From contig JAGTVB010000351.1 of NCBI GenBank assembly GCA_018224385.1, positions 1 to 39,273 on the forward strand: DNA of 39,273 nt, in the 5' to 3' direction. Shown here one piece after another: positions 33,086 to 39,273 of this stretch. The stretch is from Gammaproteobacteria bacterium (GTDB lineage: Bacteria; Pseudomonadota; Gammaproteobacteria; HK1). Every line of letters starts with the position of its first letter. Positions within the stretch are counted from its first letter, which is position 1. Below the pieces are notes generated by a model. It was given only the letters and a program-made list of their open reading frames with translations, was not told the origin of the DNA and did no database searches. Position numbers and translations under genes: made by a program.

Positions 33086-35803
33086 TCAATGGGCCTCGTC
33101 CCAGTTTTTCCCAACACCGGCCTCCACTACCAGCGGTATCGAGAGATCTGCGGCGCGGGTCATGTGTGCGACAATCATTTGGCGAGCCTCATCAAGCGAA
33201 TCGTCTGCCACCTCAAACACGAGCTCATCATGCACCTGCATGATCATGCGGGCATTGATTGAGCTTTCTCCAATCCAGCGGTCTAAGCTCACCATGGCTC
33301 GCTTGATGATGTCAGCGGCTGTGCCTTGCATCGGAGCATTGATTGCGGTTCGTTCGGCGTACTGCCGGCGCTGTGCGTTTTGCGATTCAATCTCGGGTAT
33401 GTGCAGCCGCCGCCCGAAGACTGTTTCCACGTAGCCTTGTTGGCGCGCTTGCTTGCGAATGGCTTCCATGTAGGCCTTGACGCCAGGATAGCGCGTGAAG
33501 TAAAGGTCAATGTAGACTTGTGCCTCCTCCCGCGGAATGCCGAGCTGACGGCCGAGGCCATAAGCCGACATGCCATAGATGAGCCCGAAGTTTATCGCTT
33601 TCGCACTGCGCCGTTGGGCGTCGGTGATCTCAGAAAGGGGTAAGCCAAATACCTCTGCCGCTGTTATTCGATGAATGTCCGCTCCCTGGGCGAAGGCGCA
33701 CTTTAGGCCCTCATCGCCGGATAGGTGCGCCATGATGCGAAGCTCGATTTGTGAATAATCGGCAGCTATCAATCGGTGACCAGGGGGTGCTATGAACGCC
33801 TGACGGATACGTCGGCCTTCCGCCGTGCGAACCGGAATGTTTTGTAGATTCGGCTCGGAGGACGAGAGCCGTCCTGTCGATGCTACGGCTTGATGGTAGC
33901 TGGTGTGCACCCGGCCGGAGATAGGATGAATACGGGTGGGAAGTGTATCCGTGTAGGTGGATTTGAGCTTAGAAAAGGAGCGATGTTCGAGGATTATCTT
34001 CGGCAGCGGATAGGTGATCGCGAGATCTTGAAGCACGCTCTCGGAAGTGGATGGCTGACCGGTCGGCGTTTTCGCAAGCACCGGGAGCTTCAGCTTGTCG
34101 AATAGGATGAACTGAATTTGCTTTGGCGAGCCAAGGTTAAACGGTTCGCCGGCAACCGCGCAAGCCTCTTTTTCGAGTAGGTTGATTCGCTGGGCGAGTT
34201 CCTTGCTTTGCTGACCGAGCAGCTCGGCATCGATGCAGACGCCATTCCTTTCCATACGTGAGAGCACGGGTACGAGCGGGATCTCGATTTCCGTAAACAA
34301 GCGCTGAAGATTGGCGTGTTGGCAGAGGCGTGGCCACAGTGTCTGATGCAGCTGCAAGGTAATATCCGCATCTTCTGCGGCATAGGGTGCGGCCTGCTCT
34401 AGCGCCACCTGGTTGAAGCGCAGCTGCTTGATCCCTTTTCCGGCGATGTCCTCAAATCTGGTGGTGCGATAACCGAGGTATTTGAGGGCGAGGGTATCCA
34501 TATCATGTCGGCTCGACGTGCTGTCGAGCACGTAAGACTCGAGCATGGTATCGAATCGGACGCCTTGCAGCTTGATGCCGTAACGAGCAAGCACGCTGAT
34601 GTCGTACTTCAAGTTCTGGCCTACCTTTGTGAGATCGGGGCTCTCGAGTAACGGGCGAAGAAGTTCGAGTACCCTGTTGCGGGGCAGCTGTTGTGGAGCC
34701 CCGAGGTAGTCATGTGCGAGCGGGATATAGGCGGCGTGACCCGGTTCCACGGAAAACGAAAGCCCGACGATTTCAGCGATCATATAATCGAGGCTTGTGG
34801 TCTCGGTATCAACGGCAAAAAGGTTAGCCTGGGCGAGGCGGCCGACCCACTGATGCAGGTGCTGTTCGTCGAGGATGGTCTCGTAGCGTGGTGCGCTATC
34901 GCCGTGCCCATCATTGGCGGTTTGGCCGGCGCTGAGGAGCTCTGAGAGCCACGTCTTAAATTCAAGCTCGGCGTATAACATGCGCAGCGCTTGGCTATCC
35001 TGAGGCCTTCGCTCAAGATCCGTGGGCGAGAGCTCAAGCGGGAGGTCCGTTCGAATGGTGATCAGCTTCTCAGCCAGTGGCAGCTGCGAGAGGTGGGTGC
35101 GCAGCGCCTCCCCAACCTTGCCCGTGATGCTGTCCGCCTCGGCCATCAGCCGCGAGAGAGAGCCATATGTCCTTAACCACTTGGCGGCGGTCTTCGGGCC
35201 GACTTTCGGAATGCCGGGCACATTATCGACGGCATCGCCGATGAGCGCGAGGTACGGCACAATGAGGGTGGCAGGTACACCGAATTTCGCCTCTACGGTG
35301 GTCGGGTTGAGCTCGCTCGCGTCCATGGTGTTGACCAGCGTGATGTCCTCGGTGACGATCTGCGCCAGGTCCTTATCGCTCGTCGATATGATGGTGCGCA
35401 GCCCTAATGCCGCGGCACCGGCGGCGAGCGTACCGATCACATCGTCTGCTTCCACGCCAGGGATCTCCAACAAGGGAAGACCGAGGGCTCGGACGACGGC
35501 GTGAATGGGCTCTACCTGGCGAGCGAGCTCGCCGGGCATTGGAGGGCGATGAGCTTTATACGCCGGATAAAGCTCGTCACGAAAGGTTTTCCCCTTGGCA
35601 TCGAAAACGACCGCGATGTACTCTGGGTCATAATCCCTCAGTAGGCTGCGAATCATGCCCGTTATGCCGTAGATGGCACCGGTCGGCATGCCCTTGGAGT
35701 TGGTCAGCGACGGTAACGCGTGAAAGGCTCGGTACAAATAGGAAGATCCATCCACCAAGACCAGCGATTTGCGTCTCACCGTGTCGCTCTGATTAGAACT
35801 CAT
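33086..35803 (-). CDS. polA: DNA polymerase I
   Basis: 905 residues with all three domains. The 5'-3' exonuclease (about 13-290: LVDGSSYLYRAFHALP, VVFDAKGKTFRDELYP, PGVEADDVIG, GDAVDNVPGI) acts on RNA primers and flaps. The 3'-5' proofreading domain keeps its acids (FAVDTETTSLDY, VGQNLKYD, YAAEDADIT). The polymerase domain has motif A DYSQIELR, motif B KAINFGLIYGM and motif C MQVHDELVFE. It repairs DNA and joins Okazaki fragments. ATG 35803 is preferred; GTG 35809 is in frame just upstream. It is divergent from the DUF2782 gene, an arrangement common in gammaproteobacteria. Confidence 0.97.
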   Translation of the reverse strand: MSSNQSDTVRRKSLVLVDGSSYLYRAFHALPSLTNSKGMPTGAIYGITGMIRSLLRDYDPEYIAVVFDAKGKTFRDELYPAYKAHRPPMPGELARQVEPIHAVVRALGLPLLEIPGVEADDVIGTLAAGAAALGLRTIISTSDKDLAQIVTEDITLVNTMDASELNPTTVEAKFGVPATLIVPYLALIGDAVDNVPGIPKVGPKTAAKWLRTYGSLSRLMAEADSITGKVGEALRTHLSQLPLAEKLITIRTDLPLELSPTDLERRPQDSQALRMLYAELEFKTWLSELLSAGQTANDGHGDSAPRYETILDEQHLHQWVGRLAQANLFAVDTETTSLDYMIAEIVGLSFSVEPGHAAYIPLAHDYLGAPQQLPRNRVLELLRPLLESPDLTKVGQNLKYDISVLARYGIKLQGVRFDTMLESYVLDSTSSRHDMDTLALKYLGYRTTRFEDIAGKGIKQLRFNQVALEQAAPYAAEDADITLQLHQTLWPRLCQHANLQRLFTEIEIPLVPVLSRMERNGVCIDAELLGQQSKELAQRINLLEKEACAVAGEPFNLGSPKQIQFILFDKLKLPVLAKTPTGQPSTSESVLQDLAITYPLPKIILEHRSFSKLKSTYTDTLPTRIHPISGRVHTSYHQAVASTGRLSSSEPNLQNIPVRTAEGRRIRQAFIAPPGHRLIAADYSQIELRIMAHLSGDEGLKCAFAQGADIHRITAAEVFGLPLSEITDAQRRSAKAINFGLIYGMSAYGLGRQLGIPREEAQVYIDLYFTRYPGVKAYMEAIRKQARQQGYVETVFGRRLHIPEIESQNAQRRQYAERTAINAPMQGTAADIIKRAMVSLDRWIGESSINARMIMQVHDELVFEVADDSLDEARQMIVAHMTRAADLSIPLVVEAGVGKNWDEAH

Positions 35804-35893
35804 GCTCACGCGCCAAGGATAACCGTTTCATCCGGGTACAGCCATGAGCGGCAGCCAGAGCGCACATAGGAAGTCAAGGCAAGGAACGAAAAG

Positions 35894-36322
35894 ATGACCA
35901 TCAGAATGTTAGTGGCTTGCGCGGCGGCGGTTGTCGTTGTCTCCAATAGCGCGGCTGAAGAGTTCCCAGAGACGGGACCCGAGAAGTCACTTGAGCGGCC
36001 GCCCGCATTCTCGGAGGGTACGCGGAGCAGTACAGATAAAAAGGAGAGAACCGGGCCTCTCGAACAGCCGCCACCGTTGTCAGAGGATACGGGCAATGAC
36101 GAGGAGCTCGAACCTACCGTTACCATAAAAGAGCAGGGCGAAGTGACCGTCTACGAGTACCGTCTGAATGGCTTGCTCTATGGAGTCAAGGTCGTACCGA
36201 GAAATGCTCCGGCGTATTACCTGGTCGACACCGACGGTGACGGCTTCATGGATTGGCGCAGGAATGACCTGACGTCACCGGAGATAAATCGAATACCTGC
36301 TTGGGTGCTCTTTCGATGGTGA
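35894..36322 (+). CDS. Exported DUF2782-family protein
   Basis: 142 residues. A signal peptide (MTIRMLVACAAAVVVVSNSAA, about 1-21, given here only by its features) is followed by a low-complexity Glu/Pro/Ser linker and a C-terminal DUF2782 domain from about 75: PTVTIKEQGEVTVYEYRLNG, LYGVKVVPRNAPAYYLVDTD, GDGFMDWRRNDL and the ending IPAWVLFRW. The family is periplasmic, of unknown function and commonly sits beside polA, as here. AAGGAA precedes the ATG at a good distance. Confidence 0.88.
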   Translation: MTIRMLVACAAAVVVVSNSAAEEFPETGPEKSLERPPAFSEGTRSSTDKKERTGPLEQPPPLSEDTGNDEELEPTVTIKEQGEVTVYEYRLNGLLYGVKVVPRNAPAYYLVDTDGDGFMDWRRNDLTSPEINRIPAWVLFRW

Positions 36323-36342
36323 ACAAACCAATCCGTGGCACA

Positions 36343-37596
36343 CTAGAAGAGGCTAAACCCCAGAGGAAGGCGAAGCGTCATCCGGACATCCGGTGCGTCG
36401 TCCGTTACGCCGATGTTCAAGCTTACATTAAGCGTGTTTATACCCGTGAGCTGGTGGGTAAAGCCCACGACGAAAGAACCGACATCCGCGTTTGAACCGA
36501 TAATATTGTTCCCCCTTTGTTTGGTCTCGCCCAGAATGACGTGATCGTAGGCAAGGCTGAACGAGGCGCGTTGGTTGAGCGCAAACCCCATGCCGAAATT
36601 AAAACCAACGGCATCTCCCGGGTTGATTTCGCCGACATCACCCCCGATGTTTTCGCTGAGATTCCACAGGTAGCTCGCATTGGCGAAAAACACAGCCGGG
36701 TCGGACGGATAGAGGACGGTCAGACTAGGCTGGAGGGCCCAGAATCCAGAACCCGTGGGAAGTTCAGTTGGTAATCCCGTGCCGGGGTCGAAGTCGACAT
36801 CGAATGGGCCTTTGCCGGTGGGCGCTTTGGCGCGGACGTTTCCCACAAAAAAAGGCCATCCACCGAGTCCTCGATTGAGCTGGTAGTGCAAGGCGAATTC
36901 CACATCACCAATGCCGTTGCCCTCCGCCGTGAAGACGTCATCGGTTACTGAGCCAATGCCTAGGGGACGGGTACGGGTGCTGTCGTCGCGAAAGACGTAG
37001 GGTACTTTCACTTCAGCCTCCAAGCGATTAACAAACCCGTATCGCAGCGTTATCGCCGGGATGATCGCATCGCGATCGATTTCGCGGATGTCGATTTGGC
37101 CAATGGATATGGCCGGTATAATGGTGAAGCCTTCCAGTGCCACGCGATTGCGCGAGGAATGGGAGTATTCCACGGAAGGCTCGATGACTAACTCGCCCTG
37201 CCGCGTGAGAACGCCCCCCACGTCATCGGAGATTCTTGCCACAACTGGCGGCTCTTCATTTTGCGATTCCTCAGGAGCTGTTCCCACTGTTTGCCTGCTT
37301 GTTGAGCCGGAATCGGCTTGCGCCAGTAGGAGCGGAGCAGGAGCCGGGATGCTCGATCCCGCGGAAGACTGGTTGTTTGCTGAAGGTTGGGTAAGAACAG
37401 CATCCCCGAGGCCGTGTGCAGGTGTCGCTAGCCGGTAGCGGAACTGATCTTGAGAGAAGGCCGAAGTGTCCTCTGGGCCCGGCCAGAGATCCGTTTCAAA
37501 ATTTACGGTGGCAAGGCCGTAGCTGGAAAGCGTACCAAGGACGACAAGGGATAGCGATCGGCAGATGACAAGAGAGCCTGGCTCGTCCTTAATCAT
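36343..37596 (-). CDS. Outer-membrane beta-barrel protein of the C39/GG-protein locus
   Basis: 417 residues. After an N-terminal hydrophobic signal (about 9-30) comes a Ser/Pro/Gln-rich segment (35-120), then a barrel-like domain of alternating strands (LVIEPSVEYSHSS, IIPAITLRYGFVNRLEAEV, GIGDVEFALHYQL, ANASYLWNLS, VGFNFGMGFALNQ, ASFSLAYDHV, DVRMTLRLPLGFSLF) ending in Phe, as outer-membrane proteins do. It resembles the transporter family often mislabelled acetate kinase or placed with phenol-degradation barrels. GAGGAG lies six bases before the ATG. It is third after the C39 peptidase and the GG-leader gene on this strand, and could be the export pore for the GG protein. Confidence 0.75.
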   Translation of the reverse strand: MIKDEPGSLVICRSLSLVVLGTLSSYGLATVNFETDLWPGPEDTSAFSQDQFRYRLATPAHGLGDAVLTQPSANNQSSAGSSIPAPAPLLLAQADSGSTSRQTVGTAPEESQNEEPPVVARISDDVGGVLTRQGELVIEPSVEYSHSSRNRVALEGFTIIPAISIGQIDIREIDRDAIIPAITLRYGFVNRLEAEVKVPYVFRDDSTRTRPLGIGSVTDDVFTAEGNGIGDVEFALHYQLNRGLGGWPFFVGNVRAKAPTGKGPFDVDFDPGTGLPTELPTGSGFWALQPSLTVLYPSDPAVFFANASYLWNLSENIGGDVGEINPGDAVGFNFGMGFALNQRASFSLAYDHVILGETKQRGNNIIGSNADVGSFVVGFTHQLTGINTLNVSLNIGVTDDAPDVRMTLRLPLGFSLF

Positions 37597-38048
37597 TGCA
37601 GCTCCTCAAATCAAACGTTCTGCGGCAATGGTTAATCGAATGCCCACGATGCGGATTGGTCAGAGCCGACCACGGCGCGGGCCTGTTCCAGCAAACTGCT
37701 TGGGATTCGATAGCAAATGACGGGGCGGTTTAAGGAGCATCTCCCGCGGCTGAACAAGGGTCACGTAAGCAACGCGCCCATTTTGCTATGAACAGTCGAG
37801 TGGGGGAGTGGGTCTTATTTCGGTTATGGCGAAATTCCCTTTCCATTGCTCAGCCTGCCTGCTAAGCGCAAAGAACGGAGCCCTTCAAGGCCATGACTTG
37901 CGCACAGAGTCCAACTGTCTGTATCGACGGTAGCCGGCTCGACTTGAGCGATGATCATGGAGAAGAATGGAGAAGAAATGAAGAAAAAGTAGCCGGGCAC
38001 GTCCTTTCGCACCCACGAAAGAGGTGTGCCGTCCAAACGCTCTTATTC
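37597..38048. other. Gap between GG-leader gene and barrel gene
   Basis: About 450 bases between two genes on the minus strand, large enough for a separate promoter of the barrel gene. A 70-codon frame (37824-38036, minus) starts with ATG but has no ribosome site, family or export signal of clear quality; I leave it uncalled. A direct repeat of ggagaagaa occurs at 37960-37977. Confidence 0.4.
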
Positions 38049-38588
38049 CTAAAAGTCACGTGCACTCTCAGCAATCCACCGTGCGGTGGATAAACCAGAA
38101 CGCAGGGTGACAAGGTTAGAGATACGAATATCCATGATTGAAATATTCTGTATCAGCTGGTTATCTAAGGTGTTCTGGGTTAATGAGAATTGGCTCGAAG
38201 CATCTTTTAAGAGCTTCGACGTCATGCCATGGAATGCGTCAGTATAATCAATATCGCCATATTGTTTTCCGGACCCATCGGTAAAATAGCTGGATTCATT
38301 GGCATCAAGCGACCTGTCGATGTGAAGGTTGCCGTTAATCAGCGTGAGCTTCCTTATACCGAAGCTCACTTCCAATCCCCCCGGGGTACGAAATCCGCCC
38401 CGCAAACGATCCAGTTCAGAATCCGCCACTGAATTAAGGGATGAAAAACTACCATTGGCTTCTGTTTCAGCGCTGACAGATTTCGAAATAATCAATACTA
38501 AGGCAAAGCTAAAGTACATAAACAGGGAGCCCAATTGGCGTCGGCTGCCAGGGTGGTTAAGTGAGTGTGATTTGGTTATGAAGCTCAT
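38049..38588 (-). CDS. Exported protein with an internal double-glycine leader
   Basis: 179 residues. A Sec signal peptide spans about 15-40 (LFMYFSFALVLIISKSVSA, cut predicted after Ala40). Next comes a segment with the exact spacing of a class-II bacteriocin leader before a GG site: Val54 (-12), Glu58 (-8), Leu59 (-7), Leu62 (-4), Gly64-Gly65. The rest, from FRTPGGLEVSFGIRKL, is beta-rich with Asn/Gln-containing strands (NTLDNQLIQNISIMDIRISN) and no cysteine. The start lies 10 bases after the C39 peptidase stop. It is probably the substrate of that peptidase; final role (amyloid-like fibre, adhesin, effector) is unknown. Confidence 0.75.
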   Translation of the reverse strand: MSFITKSHSLNHPGSRRQLGSLFMYFSFALVLIISKSVSAETEANGSFSSLNSVADSELDRLRGGFRTPGGLEVSFGIRKLTLINGNLHIDRSLDANESSYFTDGSGKQYGDIDYTDAFHGMTSKLLKDASSQFSLTQNTLDNQLIQNISIMDIRISNLVTLRSGLSTARWIAESARDF

Positions 38589-38598
38589 CGGTGCTTAC

Positions 38599-39273
38599 TC
38601 AAAAGTCATTTGTGCCTGGCAATAAGAGCGTCAGACTAGCTAAACCTTGGTGACTTACTGCCATCGATAATGGTGCACGGGGGATAGCGTTCCATTCTTC
38701 TTGAGTATTGAAGTTCTGTAACCGCTGTCGCGGATTTGCACTCTGCACGATAAAGAGAATCCCACTTTTCCAGCTCTTGGTAAACTGCTCCCGTGGAATT
38801 AAAGTGATTCCTGTTGCCGGATCGCCGATCAGTACACGGTTTCTGTCCATGCCTTTAACGACCACAAAATGCAGGTACCCCTCCGTATCGGTAAGTGCGA
38901 TGGCAGGAAGCCCAGCCTGAGCGAGTTTCTCTAATGAGATCCGATAGCCGTTGGCACTGTAACCCTTGGTCTCCAAGTAATTTTTCATGTCCAATAAAGA
39001 AAATCCCTCTCGGCGTATTTTTTCTGAATCTCCTGCAGCGAGCATGGCGTCAAGGACGATCTGTTCGTCTACCGGCTGGCCATAGTGATAGGTCAACAGG
39101 GTTGCCACCGCTGCAGCGCCGCAACTGTAATCATACTGCTGCTTGACGACGCGCTCGAACGGCTTGTCTTTGTAACTGGTTACGCGGACGGAGAACACTC
39201 CGGCGGATCCGCTCAGCGCCACCGTCCCGGCGTTGGCTCCCCCGAGAAAAAGGCCAAGCATGATTGGCGCCAA
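38599..39273 (-). CDS. Periplasmic single-domain C39 peptidase, cut by the window end
   Basis: At least 224 residues; the frame is open at the last base, so the N-terminal signal peptide is probably incomplete. The papain-like C39 core shows QQYDYSCGAAAVATLLTYHY (Gln45 oxyanion, Cys51 nucleophile), LKxYLETKGY-type helix, then HFVVVKGMD with the catalytic His and VLIGDPATG with the Asp. There is no ABC-transporter part, unlike PCAT bacteriocin exporters. Single-domain exported C39 proteins include FapD of the Pseudomonas amyloid operon. The stop lies 10 bases before the GG-leader gene, its likely substrate. Confidence 0.85.
   Translation of the reverse strand: MAPIMLGLFLGGANAGTVALSGSAGVFSVRVTSYKDKPFERVVKQQYDYSCGAAAVATLLTYHYGQPVDEQIVLDAMLAAGDSEKIRREGFSLLDMKNYLETKGYSANGYRISLEKLAQAGLPAIALTDTEGYLHFVVVKGMDRNRVLIGDPATGITLIPREQFTKSWKSGILFIVQSANPRQRLQNFNTQEEWNAIPRAPLSMAVSHQGLASLTLLLPGTNDF

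Noticed and set aside
37824-38036. 70-codon minus-strand frame between the GG-protein and barrel genes
   Set aside because: Right strand for the operon, but no ribosome site, no GG motif and no clear export signal; not distinguishable from chance.
1-39273. CRISPR arrays, tRNA/rRNA genes, prophage
   Set aside because: No regularly spaced direct repeats, no tRNA-like T-loop and acceptor pairs, and no phage structural genes were seen on reading both strands.

Overview
The window looks like chromosomal DNA of a gammaproteobacterium. An E. coli-type four-subunit fumarate reductase, polA next to a DUF2782 gene, a LiuR-type MerR regulator and a glutathione-dependent glyoxalase II all point that way. 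The genus cannot be named from the sequence alone. I found no tRNA, rRNA, CRISPR array, prophage or intact insertion sequence.

Layout. 1-361: end of a PDZ-domain protein. 575-3808: frdABCD, tightly overlapping, followed on the same strand by rquA (4234-4974), the gene that diagnoses rhodoquinone synthesis. Together they suggest rhodoquinol-driven fumarate respiration. 5.2-8.6 kb: small unknown genes, an HSL-type hydrolase and a GNAT acetyltransferase. 8.7-11.6 kb: a PreP-like M16C metalloprotease. 11.7-15.7 kb (minus): a DUF1269-like protein, then a Ser/Thr kinase-TM-Sel1 protein translationally coupled to an exported polyhydroxyalkanoate-depolymerase-like esterase. 15.9-17.8 kb: a VWA protein, a membrane J-domain protein and a DUF465 protein, followed by a 1.1-kb stretch without genes.

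18.9-27.4 kb is a storage and acyl-CoA block: a DUF2934-phasin fusion, acetyl-CoA acetyltransferase, a LiuR-like MerR regulator with a palindromic operator, a TANGO2/NRDE protein, an isochorismatase-fold hydrolase, an HSD10-type dehydrogenase, an enoyl-CoA hydratase, gloB and a PhaJ/MaoC-type hydratase. These enzymes could interconvert acetyl-/propionyl-CoA, beta-oxidation intermediates and polyhydroxyalkanoate. 27.5-36.3 kb: moaB, a CLC transporter, a PP2C phosphatase-TM-FGE-like fusion, a lone hisA, polA and a DUF2782 lipoprotein-like protein.

36.3-39.3 kb (minus) holds the most unusual locus. A periplasmic single-domain C39 peptidase (cut by the window edge) is followed 10 nt later by a Sec-signal protein that carries a textbook double-glycine leader motif after its signal peptide, and then by an outer-membrane beta-barrel protein. 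This looks like a secretion or maturation system with GG processing outside the cytoplasm.

Two families of intergenic repeats are scattered through the window. One has about eight copies sharing a GGCAAGCGCAG core. The other has two copies about 17.7 kb apart, with a conserved core enclosed by inverted arms that differ in sequence between copies but stay self-complementary.
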